This document shows, one piece after another, positions 7,883 to 15,768 of a stretch of 64,000 nucleotides of DNA. Each line of letters starts with the position of its first letter. Positions within the stretch are counted from its first letter, which is position 1. The stretch covers positions 1-64,000 of the forward strand of contig NZ_JADOGI010000003.1 of assembly GCF_015645445.1 (NCBI RefSeq), written 5' to 3'. The translations under genes and the position numbers were made by a program. The notes below the pieces were generated by a model, which was given only the letters and a program-made list of their open reading frames with translations, ran no database searches and was not told the origin of the DNA. This DNA comes from Nonomuraea cypriaca (GTDB lineage: Bacteria; Actinomycetota; Actinomycetes; Streptosporangiales; Streptosporangiaceae).

Positions 7883-8739
7883 TCCGTCCTCTCGATGAGG
7901 TGGGCCGCGATGGCGTCGGCCACGTCGGTGTGGGAACCGTGCGCTTCCTGGAAGCCTCTGAACTCCACGCGGTCGTTGACCTCGAGCACGGTGACCGAGC
8001 CGTCGCCGTCCTCGATGAGGTCCACGCCCGCGATGTCGGCGCCGACCGCGGCCGCCGCGGCGATCGCGAGATCGGCGTGGTCGCCGGAGAGCGAGAGCCG
8101 CTCGCTCACCGCTCCTCTGGCCACGTTGGTGCGCCACTCGGTGCTGCGGCGGTAGGTGCCGCCCAGCGCCCGGCCGCCCACGACGATCACGCGGATGTCG
8201 CGGTCCGCCTTGGCCACCTGCTCCTGCAGGTAGATCACGTGCGCCTGCGGGGAGGGCAGGGCCTCGACGTGTTCGAGCACGGCCGTGGAGATCTCGCGGT
8301 CGGTGACCCGGGTGACCAGCCGGCCCCAGGAGCCGATCAGCGGTTTGATGACGGCCGGGTAGCCGAGCTTGTCCAGCGCGGCCAGCGCCGACTGCGGTGT
8401 GAACGCCAGGACGGTCCTGGGGGTCGGCAGTCCCGCGCCGAGCAGGGCCGCCGAGGTGTGCCACTTGTCGCCGCTCACCTGCGTGGCGCGGGAGGAGTTG
8501 ACCACGGTCGCCCCGGCGGACTCCAGGGCGCTCGCCGCGTAGAGCGCCCTGAAGTGGCCGACTTCACGGTTCAGCACGAACCTCCCGGCCCAATCCGCTC
8601 TGTCGGGATTCCCCGCGACGAACAGCGAACGAGAGTCGAGATATTCGTACGAGGCGCCGCGCCGTTCGAGCGCGGCGATGATCGCTTTTTCCTCGAATCT
8701 CACCCGTGACGCGAGGACGGCAAGGCGTGACGCCGGCAT
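7879..8739 (-). CDS. lysX: LysX-type ATP-grasp ligase (LysW-amino acid ligase)
   Basis: An ATP-grasp enzyme of 286 residues, the usual LysX/RimK-like length. It should join the alpha-amino group of an acidic amino acid (alpha-aminoadipate or glutamate) to the C-terminal glutamate of LysW. Visible parts: N-terminal pre-ATP domain (LAVLASRVRFEEKAII), ATP-binding stretch YPAVIKPLIGSWGRLV, LQEQVAKADRDIRVIVVGG, and the metal site VLEVNDRVEFRGF. The ATG at 8739 is two bases after the lysW stop; a GTG at 8745 would overlap it (GTGA) and is also possible. lysW and lysX sit in tandem, so substrate loading starts this operon's pathway. The amino acid chosen cannot be decided by eye. Confidence 0.9.
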   Translation of the reverse strand: MPASRLAVLASRVRFEEKAIIAALERRGASYEYLDSRSLFVAGNPDRADWAGRFVLNREVGHFRALYAASALESAGATVVNSSRATQVSGDKWHTSAALLGAGLPTPRTVLAFTPQSALAALDKLGYPAVIKPLIGSWGRLVTRVTDREISTAVLEHVEALPSPQAHVIYLQEQVAKADRDIRVIVVGGRALGGTYRRSTEWRTNVARGAVSERLSLSGDHADLAIAAAAAVGADIAGVDLIEDGDGSVTVLEVNDRVEFRGFQEAHGSHTDVADAIAAHLIERTE

Positions 8740-8741
8740 CG

Positions 8742-8927
8742 TCACTCGCCCCAGTCTTCCTCGACCTCGGGGGCGAGAACGAGCGCCGGGGGCTCGACCG
8801 AGGCCATCTCCAGCTCGCTCCGGCAGTCCGGGCACTCGATGATCTCGCCGGACCGCGCGTCCGCCTCGATGGGCACCACAGCCGCGCACTCCGGGCACTC
8901 CGCCGCCGCTTCCATCACCTTCTGCAT
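8742..8927 (-). CDS. lysW: Amino-group carrier protein LysW
   Basis: A 61-residue acidic carrier protein. The zinc ribbon is CPEC...CPDC, and the C-terminus is EEDWGE, the diagnostic EDWGE tail whose terminal glutamate gamma-carboxyl receives the substrate amino group. The substrate stays bound through kinase, reductase and later steps and is released by a LysK peptidase. It is the first gene of the minus-strand operon and is divergent from the capsid-like gene across a 237-bp intergenic region. The protein has no catalytic role of its own. Confidence 0.96.
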   Translation of the reverse strand: MQKVMEAAAECPECAAVVPIEADARSGEIIECPDCRSELEMASVEPPALVLAPEVEEDWGE

Positions 8928-9062
8928 CAGGTCGCCCCTTCCGAATTAGGTGCATTGCATTTCACTGGCGACGGTAACCCGGTCGCCCCGGAAAACTCCA
9001 ACAAATACTGCTGCTCACAGTGAAAATGGCCGCTTATATGCAGGCACCAATAATTGCGCGCT

Positions 9063-9137
9063 GATTACCGGATAAGCAGAGCTACTGGTCAGGGGCGTAA
9101 AAACATTGACTCCGCCGCTTACGCTCACACGGTAATC
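9063..9137. promoter_or_regulatory. Divergent promoter region of the LysW and capsid-like/sulfation operons
   Basis: Within the 237-bp gap 8928-9164, GATTACCG (9063-9070) and CGGTAATC (9130-9137) form a perfect 8-bp inverted pair 59 bp apart. A TTGACT -35-like hexamer at 9106-9111 faces the capsid-like gene. These are positioned to coordinate the two divergent operons; no regulator is assigned. Confidence 0.4.
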
Positions 9138-9164
9138 ATTCATTCCCGTGGAAAGTGAGTTCTC

Positions 9165-9992
9165 ATGCTGACGACTCCCGGACTTGAAACCGAGGCCACC
9201 CCGGGCGGGCTGTTCGCCTCGGCCGTCGCCGAAGGGGCCGCGTCGGTGCCTTTCCGCAGCCATCTGCCGGCGGCGTTCCCGCTGTTCGCCACCCGGCCCC
9301 GCTACACGGTGCGGCACCTGCTCAGAACCGCGGACGTGGCCGACGAGCCGTACACCTTCGTGTACGAGCCGCCGCAGGGCGAGCTCGGCGCCGCCGGGAC
9401 GTCGTACGCGGCCACTCCCGAGGCGGCGTTCGCGCCGCGGCTGGCCCAGGCCAGGCTGACCGACCTGAGCGTCACGATGCCGATCCCCGGCGACCTCATC
9501 CACGACCCCGCCCTGCTCGCCCACTACATCGACTTCCGGGTGCTGGTCCGGCTCTCGGTCGTGGAGAACGAGTCGCTGCTGCACGGCACCGCCGACGGCG
9601 CGATCACCGGGCTCCTCGCGCAGCCGGGCACCCGGCACACCAGAACCGGGAAGACTCTGGAAGAGGCCGTCACGACGGCCGCCGCGCTGGTCGAGGAGAC
9701 CGGCGGCTCCTGCGACGGCATCGTCGCGCACCCGGCCGTCTACTGGGAGCTGGTCCGCCTGGGCGCGCTCTCCCGGCTGGCCACGGCCGGCATCAAGGTG
9801 TCGCGGACCCGTATGATCCCGCGCGACCGGTTGCTGCTCGGCGACTTCAGCGCCGCGGCGACGCTGCTGCTCCCCGGCGTGGCCGACATCACGCTGGACG
9901 GACCCACGGTCCGCGCCACCACCCGGGTGGGGCTGGCCGTGCGGTTGCCCCAGCACCTGATGACGCTGTCGTGGGGCGGTGACCATGGCTGA
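9165..9992 (+). CDS. HK97-fold major-capsid/encapsulin-like protein
   Basis: A 275-residue protein, the size of an encapsulin shell protomer, and not an enzyme family I recognise. Its text follows the HK97 capsid pattern: MPIPGDLIHDPALLAHYIDFRV as spine-helix-like region, then SVVENESLLHGTADGAITGLL (near residues 130-150; the E-x-LLHG.G.g...Gl signature), a conserved HPAVYWELVRL block, and TRMIPRDRLLLGDFSAAATL, equivalent to the mp....l.GDfs segment. No phage genes (terminase, portal, protease) are nearby. It heads the sulfotransferase/SDR/kinase/CysDN operon and overlaps the sulfotransferase start. Capsid-fold proteins have, as I recall, been reported in actinobacterial natural-product clusters with amino-group carriers. 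It may form a shell around pathway enzymes or may itself catalyse a step; neither is shown here. Confidence 0.75.
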   Translation: MLTTPGLETEATPGGLFASAVAEGAASVPFRSHLPAAFPLFATRPRYTVRHLLRTADVADEPYTFVYEPPQGELGAAGTSYAATPEAAFAPRLAQARLTDLSVTMPIPGDLIHDPALLAHYIDFRVLVRLSVVENESLLHGTADGAITGLLAQPGTRHTRTGKTLEEAVTTAAALVEETGGSCDGIVAHPAVYWELVRLGALSRLATAGIKVSRTRMIPRDRLLLGDFSAAATLLLPGVADITLDGPTVRATTRVGLAVRLPQHLMTLSWGGDHG

Positions 9993-10929
9993 CCCGCGAG
10001 TTCTGTACATCACCGGCTGGATGCGCTGCGGCAGCACCCTGCTCGGCAACGTCCTGGGAGAGCTTCCCGGCGTTCTGCACACCGGCGAGCTGCACTACCT
10101 GTGGCGCAACGGTGTACTCGGCGCGGGAACCAACTCCACCTGCGGCTGCGGCAGCGGCGTGACCGCGTGCGATCTGTGGTCGCGCGTGCTGGCCGCGGCC
10201 GGCGACGACCGCCACGAGACGGCGCGGCGGATGGTGCGCGCACAGCGGTCGCTGCTGCGGACCAGGCACACCCGCGACCGGCTCGCCGAGTCCGGCGGCA
10301 CGGCGAGACCGGCGCCCGGCCTCGACCCGACCATGGGGCGGACCGCGGCGATCTACCGCGGCCTCGCCGGTCTGGGCGCCGAGCGCCTGATCGTGGACGG
10401 CTCCAAATACCCGGCCGAGGCGGCCGCCCTGCTGGGCCGGTCCGACCTCGACGTCCGCGTGCTCCACATGGTCCGCGATCCGCGCCCGACCGCCTACTCC
10501 TACAAGCGGGCCAAGGACTACATCGACCCGATGAGCCCGGCCCGCAGCAGCGGGTACTGGACCGCGTTCAACCTCGCGTCCGAGCTGATCGGCCGCGCCC
10601 GTCCCGACCGCTATCTGCGGGTCAGGCACGAGGACCTGTGCCGCGACCCGAGCCGGGTGGTCACCGCGGTCATGCGCTTCGCGGGCCTCGACGGCGAGCC
10701 GCCGGTGGACGAGTCCGGCCGGCTCTCGCTCGGCAGGAACCACACCGTGACCGGCAACCCGGACCGGCTGTCGAGTGGCGCGGCCGTGATCCGCGCCGAC
10801 GAGCGCTGGCGCGCCGGGCTGACCGTGCGGGAGATCGCCGCGGCGACCGGCCCGGCCCTGCCGCTGCTGGCCCGCTACGGCTACCCGCTCCTGCCGATCA
10901 AGGAGGCCCGATCGTGGATCTGGGGCTGA
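9985..10929 (+). CDS. PAPS-dependent sulfotransferase
   Basis: A 314-residue sulfotransferase. The 5'-phosphosulfate-binding loop is TGWMRCGSTLLGNVLGE close to the N-terminus, and the 3'-phosphate-binding element is VLHMVRDPRPTAYSYKR. A Cys-rich NSTCGCGSGVTAC stretch near residue 50 is typical of the Sulfotransfer_3 group. The ATG at 9985 has GGGGCGG just upstream and lies inside the end of the capsid-like gene; a GTG at 9979 is a possible alternative. CysD and CysN in the same operon supply activated sulfate. In azinomycin/ficellomycin-type pathways, sulfation of a hydroxyl creates the leaving group for aziridine closure; I infer the same here on a LysW-bound substrate. Confidence 0.88.
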   Translation: MADPRVLYITGWMRCGSTLLGNVLGELPGVLHTGELHYLWRNGVLGAGTNSTCGCGSGVTACDLWSRVLAAAGDDRHETARRMVRAQRSLLRTRHTRDRLAESGGTARPAPGLDPTMGRTAAIYRGLAGLGAERLIVDGSKYPAEAAALLGRSDLDVRVLHMVRDPRPTAYSYKRAKDYIDPMSPARSSGYWTAFNLASELIGRARPDRYLRVRHEDLCRDPSRVVTAVMRFAGLDGEPPVDESGRLSLGRNHTVTGNPDRLSSGAAVIRADERWRAGLTVREIAAATGPALPLLARYGYPLLPIKEARSWIWG

Positions 10930-11684
10930 AAGACCGCGTCGCCCTCGTCGCCGCCTCCAGCAGCGGGCTCGGCCTCGCCGTGGCCAGGGCGCTCGCGGCC
11001 GAGGGCGCGAACCTCTCCATCTGCGGGCGCGACCCGGACAAGCTGGCCCAGGCCCACGTCGAGGTCAACGCGATGGGCCAGGGAGACGTGCTCAGCATCC
11101 CCGTGGACCTGCGCGACGAGCGGGCCGCGGCGAACTGGGTGCGCAAGACCGCCGCCACCTTCGGCCGGATCGACATCCTCGTCACCAACACGGGCGGCGT
11201 GCCGTTCGGCCCGGTGGACGCCTTCGAGGTCGCCGACTACCGCTCGGCCGTGGACGCCAACCTGCTGCCGCACGTCAGCCTCACGCTCGCCGCGCTGCCC
11301 GTGCTGAAGAAGGGCGGCTGGGGCCGGATCTTGATGATCGCCTCGGAGTCCGTACGCCAGCCGCACCCAGAGAGCGGGCTGTCGTCGGTGGCCCGGCTCG
11401 GCCTGCTCGGCTACATGAAGGGGCTGGTGCACGCGCTCGGCCCGAACGGCGTCACCGTCAACGTCCTGGCGCCGGGCTTTCACCGGACACCCATCCTCGA
11501 CGTGCAGTTCGGGGCGGACGTGGAGGCTGAGCTGGACCGCGTGGCCGCGCGAATCCCGATCGGGCGGGTCGGGAACGTGGCCGATTTCGGCGCGGTGGCC
11601 ACCTTCCTGGCCGGCGAGCAGGCCTCGTACATCACCGGAACGGTGCTGCTCATCGACGGAGGCAACACCCGTGGCATCAGTTGA
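10914..11684 (+). CDS. SDR-family oxidoreductase with atypical active site
   Basis: A 256-residue short-chain dehydrogenase/reductase-fold protein. The nucleotide site is ALVAASSSGLGLAVARAL and the C-terminal ITGTVLLIDGG is typical. The catalytic region departs from Ser...YxxxK: where the tyrosine is expected the protein has SSVARLGLLGYMKGL, the S(N/S)xxR-type substitution of a divergent SDR branch. The second SDR at 34153 shows the same change. The GTG start at 10914 has AAGGAGG seven bases upstream and overlaps the sulfotransferase end by 16 bp. It probably reduces or oxidises the keto/hydroxy group left by transketolase extension, but the missing tyrosine makes the chemistry uncertain. Confidence 0.85.
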   Translation: MDLGLKDRVALVAASSSGLGLAVARALAAEGANLSICGRDPDKLAQAHVEVNAMGQGDVLSIPVDLRDERAAANWVRKTAATFGRIDILVTNTGGVPFGPVDAFEVADYRSAVDANLLPHVSLTLAALPVLKKGGWGRILMIASESVRQPHPESGLSSVARLGLLGYMKGLVHALGPNGVTVNVLAPGFHRTPILDVQFGADVEAELDRVAARIPIGRVGNVADFGAVATFLAGEQASYITGTVLLIDGGNTRGIS

Positions 11685-11697
11685 GGAGGAGCCGAAG

Positions 11698-13569
11698 ATG
11701 TCCGTGCTCGGACACACTGCCAGCACCCGCAAGGCGGCCCTGTACGTCATCAAGATCGGAAGCGCCGGCCTGGACCACGAGGGGGTCTTCGACGAGCTGG
11801 CCGGCCTGCGTGCCCGCGGTGCGCGGCTGCTGCTCGTGGCGGGCGGCGCGACCGGGATCGCCCGCCACTACGCCGACATCGGCCGGCCCGTCAGAACGAT
11901 GCGCGTGCGCGGCGGCGGCGAGGTGCGCTACTGCCCGCCCGCGGAGATCCCGCACCTCGTCGACGCCTACGAGAAGGTGACCCTGCCCCGCGTGCGGCAG
12001 GCGCTGTCCGAGCGCGGACTGAGCGTGTTCACCTCGGTGGCCCACACCGGCGCCCTGGTGTCGGCCCTGGCCAACCCGCCGGTACGGGCCGAGCTCGACG
12101 ACCGCGTGTGCGTCGTGCGCGACCACCGCGCGGGCACGGTGTGCGCGGTCGACGTCGACTGCCTCGACCAGTTGCTCGAGGCGTTCGACGTCGTGTGCCT
12201 GTCGCCGCCGGTCGCCGACGCCGCCGGCGGCACGGCGCTCAACGTGGACGCCGACGTGCTGGCGGCCGAGCTGGCCAACGCCCTGGACGCCGACCACCTG
12301 CGCCTGGTCACCGGCACGGCGGGGCTGCTCACCGACCCGGCGGACCCGGCCAGCGGGATCGAGCACGCCACCCGCGGCGAGGGCCTGGCGTACGCGCGGG
12401 GCCGCATGCGTCAGAAGGTGCGCGCCGCCGAGATCGCGCTGACCGGCACCGCCGACGTCTCGATCACCGGGCCGTACGTCCTGTCCCCCGCGTCCGGCAC
12501 CCGGTTCTGGCGCGCCCCGGCGCCCGCCGGCGACCTGTCGCTGCTCTCCAGGGCCGTGGAGATCTCCTCGGTGTCGTTCGACGAGCGTGAGCTGACCGAG
12601 TTCCTGGTGGACTGGTGCACGGAGCACGGAATCCACGCCGAGATCGACGAGGTCGGCAACCTGGTGGCCACCCGCGGCTCGGGCCACGAACGGCTGCTCA
12701 TGCTCGGCCACCTCGACACCGTCCCGCACCGCTGGCCGGTGCGCTGGGACGGCGACACCCTGTCGGGCCGCGGCTGCGTGGACGCCAAGGGCAGCCTGGT
12801 GGCGTTCCTGGAGACGCTGGCCGAGATGGACGTGCCCGGCCACGCGCAGGTCCGCGTCATAGGCGCGGTCGAGGAGGAGAACACCGCGCGCGGCGCGTTC
12901 TTCGTCAGGGACCACTATCCGGCCGACGCCGTCATCATCGGCGAGCCGAGCGGCGCCGAGGCGCTGACGGTCGGCTACCACGGCCTGCTCAAGGTGCGCC
13001 TGAGCATCGCCGAGCCGGTCGGCCACACCGCGGGCCACGGCGTCGTCACCGCCGCCGACCGCATGGTGCACGTGCTGAGCAGGCTCCGCGACGAGATCGC
13101 GGCGGGCTCGCCGAAGGCCATGATGGCCGTGCTCGGCATCCACGCGGTCAACGCCGGACATCTGCAGCAGGGGGAGGCCGTCTTCGATGTACGCGTGCCG
13201 CAGGAGACCCCGATCGAGAGCCTCGTCGCCCTGGTGCGGCAGATCGCCGAGGCGGTCGGCGTGGAGGTGCTCAGGGCGACGCCAGGGGTGATCACACCCA
13301 GGACGAGCGCGCTGGTACGAGCGTTCTCGCGGGCCTTTCGCGAGATGGGCACCACACCGCGGTTCCTGGCGAAGAAGGGCAGCAGCGACATGAACACCCT
13401 CGCCACGACCTGGCAGGACGTCCCCATGGTCGCCTACGGCCCCGGCGACGCCGCGCTCGACCACACCCCCGGCGAGCGGCTCGACGCGGCGGAGTTCAGA
13501 AAAGCCAGGGCGGTGCTGGCCAGAGCGGTCATGAGCTGGGTCGACGAACGAGAGAGGACGACACCGTGA
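11698..13569 (+). CDS. LysZ-LysK fusion: amino-acid kinase plus M20 peptidase
   Basis: A 623-residue fusion of two LysW-pathway enzymes. Residues 1 to about 275 are an acetylglutamate-kinase-like domain (VIKIGSAGLD, LLVAGGATGIARHY, LRLVTGTAGLLTD, GRMRQKVRAAEIAL) that would phosphorylate the side-chain carboxyl of the LysW-bound amino acid. Residues about 285-620 are an M20 metallopeptidase with intact metal ligands (GHLDTVP near 336, CVDAKGS near 359, EEEN near 391, final DHTPGE near 587) that would cut the finished amino acid from LysW. The domains normally are separate proteins. The ATG at 11698 follows GAGGAGG; an upstream GTG is unlikely. The fusion joins an early step and the last step of the carrier cycle. 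Confidence 0.9.
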   Translation: MSVLGHTASTRKAALYVIKIGSAGLDHEGVFDELAGLRARGARLLLVAGGATGIARHYADIGRPVRTMRVRGGGEVRYCPPAEIPHLVDAYEKVTLPRVRQALSERGLSVFTSVAHTGALVSALANPPVRAELDDRVCVVRDHRAGTVCAVDVDCLDQLLEAFDVVCLSPPVADAAGGTALNVDADVLAAELANALDADHLRLVTGTAGLLTDPADPASGIEHATRGEGLAYARGRMRQKVRAAEIALTGTADVSITGPYVLSPASGTRFWRAPAPAGDLSLLSRAVEISSVSFDERELTEFLVDWCTEHGIHAEIDEVGNLVATRGSGHERLLMLGHLDTVPHRWPVRWDGDTLSGRGCVDAKGSLVAFLETLAEMDVPGHAQVRVIGAVEEENTARGAFFVRDHYPADAVIIGEPSGAEALTVGYHGLLKVRLSIAEPVGHTAGHGVVTAADRMVHVLSRLRDEIAAGSPKAMMAVLGIHAVNAGHLQQGEAVFDVRVPQETPIESLVALVRQIAEAVGVEVLRATPGVITPRTSALVRAFSRAFREMGTTPRFLAKKGSSDMNTLATTWQDVPMVAYGPGDAALDHTPGERLDAAEFRKARAVLARAVMSWVDERERTTP

Positions 13570-14483
13570 CGATCACCACCGAGGGTCTCCATTTGCTGTC
13601 CCACCTGGACACGCTGGAGGCGGAGGCCGTCCACATCCTGAGGGAGACCGCGGGCGAGTTCGAGCGGCCCGTGCTGTTGTTCTCCGGCGGCAAGGACTCG
13701 GCCGTCATGCTGCACCTGGCGCTGAAGGCGTTCGCTCCGGCGCCGCCGCCCTTCCCGCTGCTGCACGTGGACACCGGGCACAACTTCCCCGAGGTCATCG
13801 CCTACCGGGACCGGATCGTCGCCGAGCACGGACTGCGCCTGCGCGTGGCCTCGGTTCAGGACTACGTCGACCGGGGCGAGCTGGCCGAGGCGCCGGGCGG
13901 CTCGCGCAACCAGTTGCAGACGGTGCCGCTGCTGGACGCCATCGCCGCCGGGCCCTTCGACGCGGTCTTCGGCGGTGGGCGCAGGGACGAGGAGAAGGCA
14001 CGGGCCAAGGAGCGGGTGTTCTCGCCGCGTGACGAGTTCGGCATGTGGGACCCGCGGCGGCAGCGACCCGAGCTCTGGAACCTGTACAACGGCCGGCACA
14101 CCCCCGGCGAGCACGTACGGGTGTTCCCGCTGTCGAACTGGACCGAGCTCGACGTCTGGCAGTACATCGCCCGGGAGGACGTCCCGCTGCCCGCCATCTA
14201 CTACGCGCACCGGCGCGAGGTGTTCCAGCGTCGCGGCATGTGGTTGGCCCCCGGCCCGTGGGGCGGCCCCAGGCCGGGAGAGACGGTGCTGCGGCGGCTC
14301 GTCCGGTACCGCACGGTCGGCGACATGTCGTGCACCGGCGCCGTCGACTCGGCCGCCACGACCGTGGCGGAGGTCATCGCCGAGATCACGGCGTCCCGGC
14401 TGACCGAGCGGGGCGCCACCCGCGCCGACGACCGGGCCTCCGAGGCGGCCATGGAGGATCGCAAACGGGAGGGGTATTTCTGA
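13566..14483 (+). CDS. cysD: Sulfate adenylyltransferase subunit CysD
   Basis: A 305-residue ATP sulfurylase small subunit that forms adenosine 5'-phosphosulfate from ATP and sulfate with GTPase subunit CysN. The PP-loop SGGKDSAVMLHL, the GGGRRDEEKARAKER block and the SNWTELDVWQYI block are intact, and the C-terminal KREGYF ending is typical. The GTG at 13566 overlaps the fusion gene's TGA (GTGA). As part of the sulfotransferase operon it likely feeds PAPS to secondary metabolism rather than cysteine synthesis; no PAPS reductase gene is present. Confidence 0.95.
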   Translation: MTITTEGLHLLSHLDTLEAEAVHILRETAGEFERPVLLFSGGKDSAVMLHLALKAFAPAPPPFPLLHVDTGHNFPEVIAYRDRIVAEHGLRLRVASVQDYVDRGELAEAPGGSRNQLQTVPLLDAIAAGPFDAVFGGGRRDEEKARAKERVFSPRDEFGMWDPRRQRPELWNLYNGRHTPGEHVRVFPLSNWTELDVWQYIAREDVPLPAIYYAHRREVFQRRGMWLAPGPWGGPRPGETVLRRLVRYRTVGDMSCTGAVDSAATTVAEVIAEITASRLTERGATRADDRASEAAMEDRKREGYF

Positions 14484-15718
14484 TGGAGACGACATTGCTC
14501 CGCTTCGCCACCGCGGGCTCGGTGGACGACGGGAAGTCCACGCTGGTCGGACGCCTGCTGTACGACACCAAGACAGTCCTCGCCGACCAGCTGGAGGCCG
14601 TCGAGGCGGCCTCGCGCCGCCAGGGCCACGAGGGCGCCGCGCTCGCGCTGCTCACCGACGGCCTGCGCGCCGAGCGCGAGCAGGGCATCACGATCGACGT
14701 GGCCTACCGCTACTTCGCCACGCCGCGCCGGCGGTTCATCCTGGCCGACACGCCCGGTCACGTCCAGTACACCCGCAACATGGTCACCGGCGCGTCCAAC
14801 GCCGAGCTGGTGCTGCTGCTGGTGGACGTCCGCAAGGGCGTCAGCGCGCAGACCAGGCGGCACGCGGCCGTGGCCGCCCTGCTCCGGGTGCCGCACGTCG
14901 TGCTCGCGGTGAACAAGATGGACCTCGCCGGCTTCTCCGAGGACGCGTTCGCCGCCGTCGCGGCGGACTTCACCGCGCTGGCCTCCCGGCTCGGCATCGA
15001 CGAGGTGACCGCGATCCCCGTCTCCGCGCTCACCGGCGACAACGTCGCCGTTCCCTCGCCGAACATGGACTGGTACGGCGGCCCGACCATTCTCGAGCTG
15101 CTGGAGACCGTACCCGCGGGCGCCGATCCCGCCCGCGCTCCCCTCCGGATGCCCGTCCAGTACGTCATCAGGGCCGACGGCCGGCGCTGCTACGCCGGGC
15201 AGATCGCGGGCGGCGTGCTGCGGGTCGGCGAACGCGTCGCGGTGCTGCCCAGCGGGCGCAGCGCCACCGTGGCCGGCATCGACGTGCTCGGCAGGCCGGC
15301 GCCCGTGGCGTGGGCGCCGCAGTCGGTCTCGATCGCCCTCGACGCCGCTCTCGACGTGTCCAGGGGCGATCTCATCGTCGCCGCCAACGCCGCTCCCGAG
15401 CCGACGTGCAAGCTCGACATCACCGTGTTCCACCTGCATGAGCGGGCGCTGGCGCTCGGCGAGCGGGTGCTGGTCAAGCACGGCACCCGTACGATCCAGG
15501 CCGTCGTCGAGGACATCTCGCCCTGCCCCGGACTGGACGACCTGACCTGCGACCCGGCGGCGGACCTGCTGGCGGTGAACGAGATCGGCGAGGTGCTGCT
15601 GCGCACGGCTTCGCCGCTGGCGGTCGATCCGTACACCGAGTCGCGCACGACGGGCGCCTGCCTCCTGATCGACCCCCACGACGGCTCCACCAGGGCGGCG
15701 GGCGTCGTCCGGGGCTGA
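14483..15718 (+). CDS. cysN: Sulfate adenylyltransferase subunit CysN
   Basis: A 411-residue GTPase subunit of ATP sulfurylase. It has the EF-Tu-like P-loop AGSVDDGKSTLVGRLLYD at the N-terminus, DTPGHVQYTRNM, and the NKMD base-recognition motif, followed by beta-barrel domains. There is no C-terminal APS kinase domain, unlike CysNC fusions of about 600 residues, so the APS-to-PAPS step is not encoded in this operon. The start overlaps the cysD stop (TGATG). It is the last gene of the plus-strand sulfation operon, followed by a candidate terminator. Confidence 0.95.
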   Translation: METTLLRFATAGSVDDGKSTLVGRLLYDTKTVLADQLEAVEAASRRQGHEGAALALLTDGLRAEREQGITIDVAYRYFATPRRRFILADTPGHVQYTRNMVTGASNAELVLLLVDVRKGVSAQTRRHAAVAALLRVPHVVLAVNKMDLAGFSEDAFAAVAADFTALASRLGIDEVTAIPVSALTGDNVAVPSPNMDWYGGPTILELLETVPAGADPARAPLRMPVQYVIRADGRRCYAGQIAGGVLRVGERVAVLPSGRSATVAGIDVLGRPAPVAWAPQSVSIALDAALDVSRGDLIVAANAAPEPTCKLDITVFHLHERALALGERVLVKHGTRTIQAVVEDISPCPGLDDLTCDPAADLLAVNEIGEVLLRTASPLAVDPYTESRTTGACLLIDPHDGSTRAAGVVRG

Positions 15719-15730
15719 CCCGCGCGCCGG

Positions 15731-15755
15731 CCGGGGCCCGCCCGCCGGGTCCCGG
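15731..15755. terminator. GC-rich stem-loop between convergent cysN and chorismate synthase genes
   Basis: CCGGGGCCC (15731-15739) pairs with GGGTCCCGG (15747-15755), eight of nine positions, around a 7-base loop. It lies in the 50-bp gap between convergent genes and could end transcription from both sides; there is no T-run. Confidence 0.45.
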
Positions 15756-15768
15756 CTCGCGTTCCCGC

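Noticed and set aside
6806..8927. Arginine or lysine primary biosynthesis operon
   Set aside because: No argJ/argF/argG/argH or lysine genes; instead split transketolase, sulfotransferase and CysDN, which indicate specialised metabolism.
9165..9992. Prophage as the source of the capsid-like gene
   Set aside because: No portal, terminase, protease, tail or integrase genes nearby; the gene is overlapped by a sulfotransferase gene in one operon.
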